Source of the DNA: Actinomadura oligospora ATCC 43269
GTDB taxonomy: Bacteria; Actinomycetota; Actinomycetes; Streptosporangiales; Streptosporangiaceae
Length of the DNA: 64,000 nt
Direction: 5' to 3'
Assembly (NCBI RefSeq): GCF_000518265.1
Contig: NZ_JADG01000003.1
Span: 620,001 to 684,000 of the forward strand
Shown here: piece by piece, positions 34,283 through 45,846 of the stretch
Numbering within the stretch: the stretch's first letter is position 1
Layout: each line of letters starts with the position of its first letter
Notes under the pieces: model-generated
The model's database searches: none
Told to the model about the DNA's origin: nothing
The model's input: only the letters and a program-made list of their open reading frames with translations
Position numbers and translations under genes: made by a program

Positions 34283-36688
34283 GTGCCTCGTCCCCCACAC
34301 CGTCGTTCCCCGCGCCCCCGAGTCGGCCTGGCCGTGCTCACCGCGGCACTCGCGGCCCTGACCGCGCTGTCCGCCCCCGCCTCCGCGCACGCCGCCCCCG
34401 CCCAGCCGCCGCGCCCGCCCCGCCAGTCGGCCGACTCGGGCCCCGCGGTCCGCCATGACGTCTCGCCGCCGCTGCGGTCGATCCGTCCCGTCCCGCCCAA
34501 GTCCACGCGCCGCGCCGAGCCGGACGACGAGCCCCGCCTCCCGACCCCGCCCGCCGCGAAGATCCCCGACCCGGTGCGGCAGCGCTCCGGCGGAACCACC
34601 CACACCGCGGCGACCGCGAGCAACTTCGACGGCGTCGGCCAGGGCTTCACCGGCCCGCAGGGCACCTACTCGGTGACGGGCGTGCCGCCGGACCCCAACG
34701 CCGCGGTCGGCTCGACCCAGGTCGTCGAGGTCGTCAACACCGCCTACGCGGTGTTCAACAAGTCCACCGGCACCGCGGCCTACGGCCCCGTCGACACCAG
34801 CACCATCTTCTCGGGGTTCGGCGGCTCCTGCCAGAGCACCAACGACGGCGACGCGACGGTGCGGTGGGATACGCTCGCCAGCCGCTGGATCGTCACCCAG
34901 TTCGCCAACGTGTCGTCCGCGAGCGGCCCGTACTACGAGTGCGTGGCGGTCTCCACCAGCGCCGACGCGACCGGGTCCTACAACCGGTACAGCTACCAGT
35001 TCTCCAGCTTCCCGGACTACCCCAAGATCTCGGTGTGGCCGGACGCGTACTACATCACCTACAACCTGTTCAACGGGAACACCTTCGTCGGCGCCGAGGC
35101 CTGCGCCATGGACCGCTCGAAGATGCTGACCGGGGCCGCGGCCACCCAGCAGTGCTTCACCACCAGCTCGTCCTACGGCGGACTCCTCGCCGGTGACCTG
35201 GACGGCTCCACCGCGCCGCCCTCCGGGGAGAACGAGCTGCTGGTCGGGCTCGGCACGACCAACACCTCGCTGGCCTACTGGAAGTTCCACGTCGACTGGA
35301 CGACGCCCGCCAACTCCACCTTCACCGGGCCGTCCAGCATGACCGTGGCGTCCTACACGACCGCCTGCGGCAGCACCGGCACCTGTGTCCCGCAGAGCGG
35401 CACGACCAACCAGCTCGACTCGCTGTCGGACCGCGTCATGTACCGGCTGGCGTACCGCAACTACGGCGACCACGAGGCGTTCGTGACCAACCACGCCGTG
35501 ACCGTCGGCAGCTCGGTCGGGACGCGCTGGTACGAGCTGCGGCTGTCGGGCGGCAACCCGACCGTCTACCAGCAGGGCACCTACGCGCCCGACGCCACCT
35601 ACCGGTGGATGGGTTCGATCGCGATGGACCACGTCGGCAACATCGCGCTCGGCTACTCCCAGTCGTCCTCGTCAGTCCACCCGTCGATCCGGTTCACCGG
35701 CCGCGCGCCCGGCGACCCGCTCGGGACGATGACCCAGGCGGAGACCACCACGATCACCGGCGCGGGCTCGCAGACGGGCTACAGCCGGTGGGGCGACTAC
35801 ACCTCGATGGCCGTCGACCCGAGCGACGACTGCACCTTCTGGTACACCAACGAGTACGAGCCGGCCAACGGCAGCTTCAACTGGCACACCCGGCTGACGT
35901 CGTTCACCCTGCCGGGCTGCGCGAGCACCCCGACCAACGACTTCTCGATCTCCGCCAGCCCCACGTCCGGCAGCGTGACCGCCGGCGGCTCGACCACCAC
36001 CACGGTGTCCACGGCCGTCACGTCCGGGTCGGCGCAGACCGTCACGCTGGCGGCCTCGGGCCTGCCCACGGGCGCGACCGCGACCTTCAGCCCGGCCTCG
36101 GTGACCGCGGGAGGCTCCAGCACCGCGACCATCACCACCGGCTCGTCCACCCCGGCGGGCACCTACACCGTCACCATCACGGGAACCGGGACGTCGGCGA
36201 CCCACAGCACCGGCTACACCCTGACCGTCAACCCGGTCGGCGGGGGCGGGATCGCCAACGGCGGCTTCGAGACCGGCAGCCTGTCGGGCTGGACGGCGAG
36301 CGGCCCGGCGGCCGGCGTCACCACCACCGGCCCGCACGGCGGCGTCTACGCGGCGCTGATGGGCAGTCTCAGCACCCCGACCAACGGGGACTCGTCCATC
36401 GTCCAGACCTTCACCGCGCCCACGGGCAGCACCAAGGTGTCCTTCTACTACAACGTCACCTGTCCCGACACCGTCACCTACGACTGGGCGACCGCCACGC
36501 TGAAGGACAACACCACCAACACCACCACGACGGTCCTCGCCAAGACCTGCGTCTCCAGCTCCGGCTGGAAGCCGGTCACCGCGACGGTCACCGCCGGGCA
36601 CTCCTACACCCTCACCCTCACCAGCCATGACGACAACTACACCGGCGACCCCACCGCCGCCGCCTTCGACGACGTCACCGTGAGCTGA
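34283..36688 (+). CDS. Large secreted protein with Ig-like and carbohydrate-binding-like C-terminal domains
   Basis: An 801-residue exported protein, GTG 34283 after GAAAGGAC. The Arg/Pro n-region, hydrophobic core VLTAALAALTALSAPAS and AHAAPA cleavage site form the signal. Residues 100-545 have beta-rich, aromatic repeats without a named fold (PDPNAAVGSTQVVEVVNTAY, FPDYPKISVWPDAYYITYNL). Residues about 549-650 are an Ig-like/BACON-type domain (FSISASPTSGSVTAGGS). Residues 655-801 are a jelly-roll carbohydrate-binding-like module (IANGGFETGSLSGWTASGPA). No catalytic motif was seen. It is probably a secreted surface or matrix-binding protein, with paired Cys residues. Confidence 0.85.
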   Translation: MPRPPHRRSPRPRVGLAVLTAALAALTALSAPASAHAAPAQPPRPPRQSADSGPAVRHDVSPPLRSIRPVPPKSTRRAEPDDEPRLPTPPAAKIPDPVRQRSGGTTHTAATASNFDGVGQGFTGPQGTYSVTGVPPDPNAAVGSTQVVEVVNTAYAVFNKSTGTAAYGPVDTSTIFSGFGGSCQSTNDGDATVRWDTLASRWIVTQFANVSSASGPYYECVAVSTSADATGSYNRYSYQFSSFPDYPKISVWPDAYYITYNLFNGNTFVGAEACAMDRSKMLTGAAATQQCFTTSSSYGGLLAGDLDGSTAPPSGENELLVGLGTTNTSLAYWKFHVDWTTPANSTFTGPSSMTVASYTTACGSTGTCVPQSGTTNQLDSLSDRVMYRLAYRNYGDHEAFVTNHAVTVGSSVGTRWYELRLSGGNPTVYQQGTYAPDATYRWMGSIAMDHVGNIALGYSQSSSSVHPSIRFTGRAPGDPLGTMTQAETTTITGAGSQTGYSRWGDYTSMAVDPSDDCTFWYTNEYEPANGSFNWHTRLTSFTLPGCASTPTNDFSISASPTSGSVTAGGSTTTTVSTAVTSGSAQTVTLAASGLPTGATATFSPASVTAGGSSTATITTGSSTPAGTYTVTITGTGTSATHSTGYTLTVNPVGGGGIANGGFETGSLSGWTASGPAAGVTTTGPHGGVYAALMGSLSTPTNGDSSIVQTFTAPTGSTKVSFYYNVTCPDTVTYDWATATLKDNTTNTTTTVLAKTCVSSSGWKPVTATVTAGHSYTLTLTSHDDNYTGDPTAAAFDDVTVS

Positions 36689-36693
36689 CGCCG

Positions 36694-36729
36694 GTGTGCC
36701 CGCCGTCCACCCTCGGACGGCGGGCACAC
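36694..36729. terminator. Terminator after the secreted protein gene
   Basis: Perfect 15-bp arms GTGTGCCCGCCGTCC / GGACGGCGGGCACAC with a 6-nt loop, directly after the stop. Confidence 0.8.
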
Positions 36730-36778
36730 GCACGTAGACTCGACTTCCGGGACCCCGTCCTGCGAGGAGGCCCCGACC

Positions 36779-37177
36779 ATGCGGTCCCTGACGGTGCTCG
36801 TCCTGCTCTTCTGCGCTGCCTGCGCGAGCGACGATCCTCCGAGACCGGCACGGTGCGGGTCCGGGGACGTGTCCGTCACCGCGCGCCGGGGCGGGACGCC
36901 CCCGCCGCTCTGCCTGACGGTCGGCGCGGTGCTCCGGGTGACCGCCGAGCCGTCCCCGCGCCAGCCCTGGTCACCTCTCACCACCACCGACGAGCAGGTC
37001 CTGACCTGCGACTCGCGACCCGGCCCCCGGGGCACGACCATCGCCACCTGCACCGCGAAGCGCCCCGGCCGGGCGACCATAACCACGGTCACCACCCCCT
37101 TCGCCGGAGACCCCCACGGCCCGGCCCAGTTCCGCTGGTCCCAACAGATCGACGTCGTCGTCCCGCAAAAGCACTAG
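36779..37177 (+). CDS. Small putative lipoprotein, 132 residues
   Basis: ATG 36779 follows GAGGAGG. The short signal MRSLTVLVLLFCAACASDD ends in a lipobox-like CAAC (the -3 Cys is unusual). The mature part has a PxxCGSGDVSVTARRGGT segment and four further Cys (LCLTVG, VLTCDS, IATCTAKR), so one or two disulfides are likely, in a short beta-rich domain (RATITTVTTPF). No family was recognised. It is the last gene with host-like base composition before the lower-G+C island. Confidence 0.65.
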   Translation: MRSLTVLVLLFCAACASDDPPRPARCGSGDVSVTARRGGTPPPLCLTVGAVLRVTAEPSPRQPWSPLTTTDEQVLTCDSRPGPRGTTIATCTAKRPGRATITTVTTPFAGDPHGPAQFRWSQQIDVVVPQKH

Positions 37178-37370
37178 GGCCTGTCGGGTTTGTCTTGCGT
37201 TGTCGTGGGCGCAGGATGCCGGCATTGCCGGCAAGCCTGCAGCAGCAACGGTGATCGACCCGTTGGGTTCGTCAAGACGATCTACAAGCGCGGGGACGAA
37301 GCGGAGAGGGCGATCATCGTCCTCAGGATCCGCGGGCGTTGACTGATGGCTTTATTCCTTTGATTCGGGG
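37178..37370. other. Left margin of the lower-G+C island
   Basis: 193 bp without a credible gene. It starts with GGCCTGTCGGGTTTGTC, reminiscent of insertion-sequence ends, and contains a doubled TGCCGGCA (TGCCGGCATTGCCGGCA, 37219-37235). No matching inverted end was found at the right margin, so an IS call is not made. The transition from typical G+C to the island occurs here. Confidence 0.35.
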
Positions 37371-39356
37371 CTAGAAGTCGAAGATGGTGCCTTGGGTTGG
37401 CTTTGACGGGGGCCGTGCTGGTCGATTGACGACCAGGTCGGGGTGCTGCTCCTGCAAGGTCTTCAGAGCCGGGCCGACTGGCGGGACCCGAAGTTCGGCC
37501 AACAGGTCGCGGGTGGCCTGGTTCGTGGAGTAGAGGACGACTCCCTCTTTGCCGCGGCTGGCGAGGACCCTGTAGATGTTGGGGATCAAGACGTTGCGTT
37601 GGTTGCCCCAGGTCAGGTGATCCTTGTTGTTCACCGCCGTCCAACGCGCACCGTGCCAGGTGTAGTCGTAGCCCATGATGACTCCGGCGTAGTCCCAGTC
37701 GAAGCTCTGGGCGGTGTAAACGCAACCGATCTGCTCGAATCCACCGGGATGTGTGGCCCAGTGCTTGTGACTGGGGATGTTCTGCTGTGCGTTGGGCTTG
37801 CGAGCGTTCCAGGGACGCGCCCAGTCGCCAATGGACACTTCTAGAGGCAGCTGGTCGCTCGCGGGCTTTTTGTGCCACTCCCAGCAGAAGCCTGCGGTGA
37901 TACGTGCTGAGTGTCCAAGGATGATCTGGGCCCGCAGGTAGTCCTCCATCTGCTGCGGGTTGTCGGCGCGTAGCAGATGGAACGCACCTGAGTGGGTCCA
38001 GGGGCGGGGGGCTTTACCGTATCCGAGTAGATCTTCCAGCCAATCGATGTACTCAGGGCAGGTACTGTGCCGGAACTGGCGCTCCAGTGTGATGCGGTGG
38101 ATGTTCTGGTCAGGGATCTGCAGCTCCCGGGCGGCCTGATGGATCGCCTCCGGTGTTCCGATCTCGTTGTTGCGGATCACCTGACGGGGATCAAGGAGGA
38201 ACACCGGTACCCGTGCGGCCTGGATCAGCTCATGGATCTGGGGGGTTTCGGAGCGGGCGCCGGCCTTCTCGAACCTGGTGTTGGAGCTCTTGCGCAATCG
38301 ATGAGCCTCATCGCAGATGAGCACGTTCAGGTGGTTGGGTGCGCGATTTCGATGCTGGTTGAAGTAGGTGAACAGGTCGTCGATGCTTCCGTGGCGCCCT
38401 TTCACATGGTTGCGCAGCGTTTCGGAGAACGCTGAACTGCCCGAGGCGTGCACGGCTGAGCTGCTGAGGCCGTTGAGGATTCCCAGAAGTTCCAACGCAA
38501 GGACGGTCTTGCCGGTTCCGGGACCACCGCTGATGATGAACACCTGTTTGGAGTTGGCCTCGAAACCGTCGGTGACATGGGCGACGATCCTGTCGACCAC
38601 TTCCCGTTGCCGGTCGAGCAGCGGGAAGATCGACCGGCCTCGGACCGCTTGGTAAGCGGCACGCATGACGTCCTCGGTGGGACGGACGTGCGCACGGTCG
38701 AGACGGCTGACTTGTTCGTCGGCGTTCGTGGGACTCAGTACCTGCCTCAGGAACTCGCCGAACCGCCGCCGGTGCTCGGGACTGGATCCGAAGATGCGTA
38801 TGCGGTTGGCATCGACCTCCGGGCGCCACCTGCAAGCAGGTGGCTGAAGCTTGCTGATGTCAACGTCCGATGCCTCGTGGAGGTTGACCACCCCCCACAG
38901 CGACTGACGGAGCATCGGCAGGTTCCGCTCCAGCGCCCTGCAGTAGTCCCAGACCTGCTCGGCCGGATGTTGCATGTCTGTCCGCCCGGCTTTGGGGACG
39001 GTGATCCGGCGAGTGCTCAAGTCGACATCGAGCGCCGACCACTGCTTGTTCTCGATCGCCACTGCGGCGAGTTCCCCGTCGCGAGGGCGAGTGCCGACCA
39101 GGAGCATGTCGATCCGCGAGTTGCTGACCAGCGTGCTCATTTCCAGCAGCACACGCACGTCACCGAGTCCAACGTCCAGCAGGACCTCGGTGACGGTCCT
39201 GATGCTGTGCCTCCAGGACCGGCGCTCAGCATCGGTGACCGAGACCTGGTACTTCAATTCTGTGCCCCGCACCAAGCGGCGGACGAGATCTTCGGTGTCC
39301 ATGGCGTGCAGGTCGGCGGCCCTGCGGCCTAGCAGGTAGCGCGGTTTCAACCTCAT
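37371..39356 (-). CDS. PD-(D/E)XK nuclease-DUF2075 (Schlafen-type) helicase fusion
   Basis: A 661-residue protein, ATG after AAGGAA. Residues about 60-110 carry a nuclease core: Glu72, Asp83 (NSRIDMLLVGT) and the E-x-K pair Glu102/Lys104 (VAIENKQWS). Residues about 245-620 are a DUF2075 superfamily-1-like motor: Walker A ISGGPGTGKTVLALELLG, Walker B VLICDEAHRLRK, a downstream ERQFRHSTCPEYIDWLEDLL, and the C-terminal motifs GCVYTAQSFDWDYAGVIMGY and NIYRVLASRGKEGVVLY. The architecture suggests nucleic-acid cleavage driven by or coupled to translocation. It lies 30 bp after the DUF3883 gene on the same strand. Base composition is clearly lower in G+C than the neighbours, indicating transfer. Confidence 0.85.
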   Translation of the reverse strand: MRLKPRYLLGRRAADLHAMDTEDLVRRLVRGTELKYQVSVTDAERRSWRHSIRTVTEVLLDVGLGDVRVLLEMSTLVSNSRIDMLLVGTRPRDGELAAVAIENKQWSALDVDLSTRRITVPKAGRTDMQHPAEQVWDYCRALERNLPMLRQSLWGVVNLHEASDVDISKLQPPACRWRPEVDANRIRIFGSSPEHRRRFGEFLRQVLSPTNADEQVSRLDRAHVRPTEDVMRAAYQAVRGRSIFPLLDRQREVVDRIVAHVTDGFEANSKQVFIISGGPGTGKTVLALELLGILNGLSSSAVHASGSSAFSETLRNHVKGRHGSIDDLFTYFNQHRNRAPNHLNVLICDEAHRLRKSSNTRFEKAGARSETPQIHELIQAARVPVFLLDPRQVIRNNEIGTPEAIHQAARELQIPDQNIHRITLERQFRHSTCPEYIDWLEDLLGYGKAPRPWTHSGAFHLLRADNPQQMEDYLRAQIILGHSARITAGFCWEWHKKPASDQLPLEVSIGDWARPWNARKPNAQQNIPSHKHWATHPGGFEQIGCVYTAQSFDWDYAGVIMGYDYTWHGARWTAVNNKDHLTWGNQRNVLIPNIYRVLASRGKEGVVLYSTNQATRDLLAELRVPPVGPALKTLQEQHPDLVVNRPARPPSKPTQGTIFDF

Positions 39357-39386
39357 GGTTCCTTGGCAGGGGTGTGCTCGAGGAGG

Positions 39387-40964
39387 TCAGGACGGGAGGC
39401 GGTACTCGAATTTGGTTGCCCTCAAGTCCGTGTCTTCCGGGTGCCAGTCAGTCAGGAGCGTTATGGTGCCCCCGCTGGTGGCGAATTGGGGGCTGGTGCC
39501 TGTGACCGTGATGTCGCTGACCACGAACAAGTCCATGGTCGGGAACTCGCGGGCATGCCGTACTTCGTTCGCGGTGAGTTCCACCGAAGTGGGGGAGCCG
39601 GTGGTTCCCTTGACTTCAACGCGCCGTTCGCTGCCTGGCTTGGTGAGCCGCAGGTCAAAGGGTTTGCCGAGTTCCTCGATCTCCCAGCCTTGTTTGCCGT
39701 AGTGCTGTCTGGCCAACTCGACGGCGTGCTGTTCGACGGCGATTCGCTTGGCGGGATCCATCTGTCGGCCCGCACCAGAGCCGGCTCTGCTGGTCTGGCG
39801 GTGAGCCTTCGGGGCGACCATGACGGGTGCCGTCTGGTTGAGTGGCGGTCGCGGAACTCCCTCACTGTCTGGCGTGAGGGGGAGGCCCATCCACTCGAAC
39901 AGGCGGGACACGTCCGTGGTCGCCATCCGGCCGTAACCGCGATGGGTCCCGGATCGGCGCAAGGCATCACTGGCTTCTGGTGACAGTGGACCGTTGGATC
40001 CGAGCGGTACGTCTTCCAGCACGCCCAGGGGCTCGATCCCGATCCGGGTCAGCCACTTGACCGTGCCCTCGGCAACCTCGTCAGGCATGTGAGGCGCGGT
40101 GGCGATGTACGGGCGGGTTCCGGCTTGGCACACGTAGAGCGTTGCGCGCTTGTCGAGCCACTCCTTCAGCGGCACCCGTGGGCTGGCACCGACACCGAAG
40201 ACCACGTACTGGTACTGCGGATAGGTGAGGTGCCCGGGAAAGCCCCAGGTCTGGGTTTCCAGGCCCACCTCAAGGTTCAGGAGCGCAGCCGATGTCTGCG
40301 GAACATGTACCAGCATTGTCGGTACCTCGATGATGCTGCGCCCGTCTGGCTCGCCGGACTCGAGAGTCGACGGCACGGGGGTGGGCACGGCCAGGTCGGC
40401 CGCCAAACGGCTTGCATCATGCAAGCCATAGCCGTGCACCAGGAGCCGCAGCCGGATGCGCCGGGTTGTGTTGCCGGCTCCAACCGCCCCAGGTGTCTGT
40501 CCGACGCGGCTCTGCGCCGTGCCCAAGCGCTTGCGCAGCGCCTCCACGTCATCCACTTGCGCAAGGTGGATCGGGGTATGGAACAAACGTCGTTCCGCCT
40601 CGGGCAGCGAAGCTGTTTTCCGGGAGTCGACCAAGCCTTCCATCAGGATCGCACCGCGCTGCTGCAGCCGTGTCAGGAGCAGATGCAGCGCCGGCCGGTA
40701 GTCAGGGTTGCGAGGGACGCGGTCGGTCGAGGCCCGCGAGCCGGAACCGCTCTCCAGCACCAGGGACAGCAGGCTACTGCCGGGCTCGGCTTCCACGGTG
40801 AAGTCCGCGTCGAGAACTCGGCCTTCTTCGGTTACCACGCGCATAGAGACATATCCTGACATGCGCCGCTGACAGTCGTGTTCGTTGTTGAGGAGTGGCA
40901 CCAGCGCATGCGCCAGTGACATGCGGGTGCTCGGCGTGTCGTCGTCGGCTGACACCCTTCCCAC
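39387..40964 (-). CDS. Large protein with C-terminal DUF3883 (PD-(D/E)XK-like) domain
   Basis: A 525-residue protein, GTG 40964. The C-terminal roughly 110 residues match DUF3883: helix with Glu411 (EQHAVELARQHYGKQGWEIE), Asp437 (PFDLRLTK), the E-x-K pair Glu450/Lys452 (RRVEVKGTTG), and ELTANEVRHAREFP. These are the hallmarks of a restriction-like nuclease fold. Residues 85-130 (RNPDYRPALHLLLTRLQQRG, SLPEAERRLF) faintly recall the N-terminal module of some modification-dependent restriction enzymes; this is uncertain. The central part (residues about 165-400) is unrecognised. It is the first gene of a two-gene operon with the nuclease-helicase. Confidence 0.75.
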   Translation of the reverse strand: MGRVSADDDTPSTRMSLAHALVPLLNNEHDCQRRMSGYVSMRVVTEEGRVLDADFTVEAEPGSSLLSLVLESGSGSRASTDRVPRNPDYRPALHLLLTRLQQRGAILMEGLVDSRKTASLPEAERRLFHTPIHLAQVDDVEALRKRLGTAQSRVGQTPGAVGAGNTTRRIRLRLLVHGYGLHDASRLAADLAVPTPVPSTLESGEPDGRSIIEVPTMLVHVPQTSAALLNLEVGLETQTWGFPGHLTYPQYQYVVFGVGASPRVPLKEWLDKRATLYVCQAGTRPYIATAPHMPDEVAEGTVKWLTRIGIEPLGVLEDVPLGSNGPLSPEASDALRRSGTHRGYGRMATTDVSRLFEWMGLPLTPDSEGVPRPPLNQTAPVMVAPKAHRQTSRAGSGAGRQMDPAKRIAVEQHAVELARQHYGKQGWEIEELGKPFDLRLTKPGSERRVEVKGTTGSPTSVELTANEVRHAREFPTMDLFVVSDITVTGTSPQFATSGGTITLLTDWHPEDTDLRATKFEYRLPS

Positions 40965-41186
40965 TCACTCGCTTGACTACGCCTTCCCGTAGTAGCCGGA
41001 GGCCTTGCCTCTGGCCGCATTGCGCCCTCCCTGCACTAGCGCGTGGCTCGTACTGGAAGATCGGGCCTCAAATCCTGGGTCAGCTTCAGAAACCGCAGCA
41101 GGTAGGGGCTATGAAGACAGAACCTGGACCTTGGGCCCGGCAGAAGCTGTGGCGGGCTCAGAGCTCTGGGCTCACGTTCCCAAGAG
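40965..41186. other. Right margin of the island, upstream of the DUF3883 gene
   Basis: About 220 bp with no convincing gene, lower G+C than the chromosome and no tRNA or recognisable repeat. It must contain the promoter for the minus-strand two-gene operon. I see no clear -10/-35 pair or operator. Confidence 0.35.
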
Positions 41187-41229
41187 GAACGGCGCCCGGG
41201 GGCGGGGTGCCCCGGACGCCGTTCTTTTT
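41187..41229. terminator. Intrinsic terminator between island and katG
   Basis: Arms GAACGGCGCCCGGGG / CCCCGGACGCCGTTC (one C-A mismatch), 8-nt loop, followed by TTTTT on the plus strand. It also lies just downstream of katG on the minus strand. Confidence 0.8.
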
Positions 41230-41239
41230 CAGGTTTGGG

Positions 41240-43907
<2,668 letters not shown>

Positions 43908-43932
43908 ACCGGACAACCTACGCGCACAAACC

Positions 43933-43943
43933 TGAACAGTTCA
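43933..43943. promoter_or_regulatory. Candidate FurA operator
   Basis: TGAACAGTTCA, a perfect 5-1-5 palindrome 25 bp before the furA start, in a locally A+T-rich stretch. The assignment is positional. Confidence 0.45.
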
Positions 43944-43991
43944 AGACAATGAGGCGGACAAGCACGAGAACTTTGCCCTCCCTGGGTTGTT

Positions 43992-44654
43992 TCAGGAGAG
44001 TTCGGCGATCATCCCGAGGGAGCTGCGCAGGTAGGCGCGCAGGATCTCGGGGTCGTCGAAGTCGTAGGGCCCCTGGATCAGGACGATCGACAGGGTGATC
44101 CGGAACAGGGCGTCGGTGAGCAGCGTGACGTCCACGGGCGGGATGCGTCCCGCCTCGACGTGCTTGCCGACGATCGGCTCGGCCAGTTCGGCGATGCGCC
44201 GGATCGGGCCCGCGGCGTTCAGGGTGAACTCGGGCAGGACGATCTCGGGCACGTCGCGCAGGGCGGCGTTCAGCAGGGTGTGCCCGCGGGCGTAGCCGAC
44301 CACGAAGGCCAGCAGGTCGGTGGCGTAGTCGGCGGACCAGGTCATGGCCTCCAGCCGGGGGGCCAGCGCGTCCAGGAACCGGGTCAGCTCGCGCTGCACC
44401 AGGGCGTGCCGGATGTCCTCGACAGTCCCGCCGTACTTGTAGAGCGTCGGACGCGAGATCCCCGCCTTGCGGGCGATCGCCGACAGGATGCGCCCCGAGG
44501 CGAACCCGCCCTCGATCAGGCAGTCGGCGGCGGCGTCCAGGATCCGCTGCCGCATGTCGGCGGCCGTCGGCCGCACCCCGTCGGATGCCCGCCTCGTCGT
44601 CTCGGACGCCGTCTCGGGCGTCGCCTCGGACGCCTCGCCGTGCGGCCCGCGCAC
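43992..44654 (-). CDS. TetR family transcriptional regulator
   Basis: A 220-residue TetR repressor. GTG 44654 has a GAGGGGAG site; further upstream the frame is open but runs into the operator. The HTH is residues about 33-80 (MRQRILDAAADCLIEGGFAS, AIARKAGISRPTLYKYGG). The ligand domain follows (TDLLAFVVGYARGHTLLNAA; TLLTDALFRITLSIVLIQGP). It is divergent from the di-iron oxygenase operon. A 7-10-7 inverted repeat overlaps the probable -10 of that operon, making it the likely repressor. Confidence 0.9.
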   Translation of the reverse strand: MRGPHGEASEATPETASETTRRASDGVRPTAADMRQRILDAAADCLIEGGFASGRILSAIARKAGISRPTLYKYGGTVEDIRHALVQRELTRFLDALAPRLEAMTWSADYATDLLAFVVGYARGHTLLNAALRDVPEIVLPEFTLNAAGPIRRIAELAEPIVGKHVEAGRIPPVDVTLLTDALFRITLSIVLIQGPYDFDDPEILRAYLRSSLGMIAELS

Positions 44655-44724
44655 CCGGTCTCCCCTCGCTCCGTCCGCCCGGTCCGAGTGTCCCACATCA
44701 CCGCGCTCGGACGATCTTCCTCTC

Positions 44725-44771
44725 TTGACCTGCAAGTGATCGGGTACTTACAGTCGACCCACGAACTGTAA
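44725..44771 (+). promoter_or_regulatory. Promoter of the oxygenase operon with TetR-type operator
   Basis: -35 TTGACC (44725-44730), 18-bp spacer, -10 TACAGT (44749-44754). The inverted repeat TTACAGT - 10 bp - ACTGTAA (44748-44771) covers the -10 and start region. It lies between the divergent TetR and oxygenase genes. Confidence 0.65.
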
Positions 44772-44797
44772 ACGAGATCGGGGGGACGGAGGCGGTC

Positions 44798-45799
44798 ATG
44801 GCGACGATCGATCAGGACCACACCCATCGGCACGACATCGACCCGGAGTACGGGGACACCCTGCGCGTCCTGTCGGAGGGCTCGGTGGCGCGCCGCTTCG
44901 ACCCCTACCTCGACATCGACTGGGACGCCCCGGAGTTCCGGATCGACCCGGACGACCCGCGCTGGATCCTCCCCGACTGCGACCCGCTCGGCGCGCACCC
45001 CTGGTACAAGGCGCAGCCGGAGCGGCGGCGGATCGAGATCGGGATGTGGCGGGTCGCCAACATCCAGAAGGTCGGGCTCCAGTTCGAGAGCGTCCTGATC
45101 CGCGGGATGATGCAGTACGCGATGCGGCTGCCGAACGGGACGCCCGAGTTCCGCTACTGCCTCCACGAGATGACCGAGGAGTGCAACCACATCCAGATGT
45201 TCCAGGAGCTGGTCAACCGGACCGGCCTCGCGGTCCCCGGGATGCGCGCCGACTACCGCGTGACCTCGCACTTCTGGCATCTGGCCGCCTACCTGCCGGT
45301 CCTGTTCTTCATCGGCATCCTGGCGGGCGAGGAGCCGATCGACCACTTCCAGAAGGAGGCCGTCCTGCGCGGCGAGGACGACCTGCCCCCGGCGGTGCTC
45401 CGCACGATGGAGATCCACATCGCCGAGGAGGCGCGGCACATCTCGTTCGCGCACCGCTTCCTGCACGACAAGGTGAAGCGGCAGGGACGGGTCGGGAAGG
45501 GCGCGACGTCCCTGGTCTACCCGGTGGTCATGCGCTGGCTGGCCGGTGCGATCATGTCTCCGCCGCGCGACCTGGAGAAGCGGTTCGGCATCCCGCGCTC
45601 CGTCATGAAGGAGGCGTTCTGGGACAGCCCGGCCTCCCGCGAGATCATGCGCGGCTACTTCGGCGACGTCCGGATGCTGGCGGACGAACTCGGCCTGATG
45701 AACCCGGTCGCCACCCGGGTGTGGAAGGCCCTGAAGATCGACGGACGGCCGTCCCGGCACCGCGGCGAGCCGCACCGCCCCGCCCGCACCGCCGCCTGA
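44798..45799 (+). CDS. AurF-like di-iron oxygenase
   Basis: A 333-residue protein of the p-aminobenzoate N-oxygenase (AurF)/metal-dependent di-iron oxygenase family. All seven expected metal ligands can be read: Glu97 (GLQFESVLIRG), Glu128 and His131 (EMTEECNHIQM), Glu179 (LAGEEPIDH), and His207-xxx-Glu211-xx-His214 (MEIHIAEEARHISFAHRFL). ATG follows GGAGG. The substrate is unknown; the family N-oxygenates arylamines or hydroxylates small molecules. Electrons are probably supplied by the ferredoxin-reductase fusion encoded 47 bp downstream. The pair is divergent from and probably repressed by TetR. Confidence 0.88.
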   Translation: MATIDQDHTHRHDIDPEYGDTLRVLSEGSVARRFDPYLDIDWDAPEFRIDPDDPRWILPDCDPLGAHPWYKAQPERRRIEIGMWRVANIQKVGLQFESVLIRGMMQYAMRLPNGTPEFRYCLHEMTEECNHIQMFQELVNRTGLAVPGMRADYRVTSHFWHLAAYLPVLFFIGILAGEEPIDHFQKEAVLRGEDDLPPAVLRTMEIHIAEEARHISFAHRFLHDKVKRQGRVGKGATSLVYPVVMRWLAGAIMSPPRDLEKRFGIPRSVMKEAFWDSPASREIMRGYFGDVRMLADELGLMNPVATRVWKALKIDGRPSRHRGEPHRPARTAA

Positions 45800-45846
45800 C
45801 CCTGCCTTCCTGCCTGACCGCCGCCTGATCGGAAAAGAACTCCTCC

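Noticed and set aside
37178..37370. Possible insertion-sequence end (GGCCTGTCGGGTTTGTC)
   Set aside because: No matching inverted end, transposase fragment or target duplication was found at the other margin of the island.
40965..41186. A tRNA gene or att site at the island's right edge
   Set aside because: No T-arm or acceptor-stem pairing could be found, and no direct repeat of the left margin.
43992..44735. Longer TetR start at TTG 44735
   Set aside because: It would place the coding start inside the -35 to operator region of the divergent promoter. GTG 44654 has a better ribosome site.
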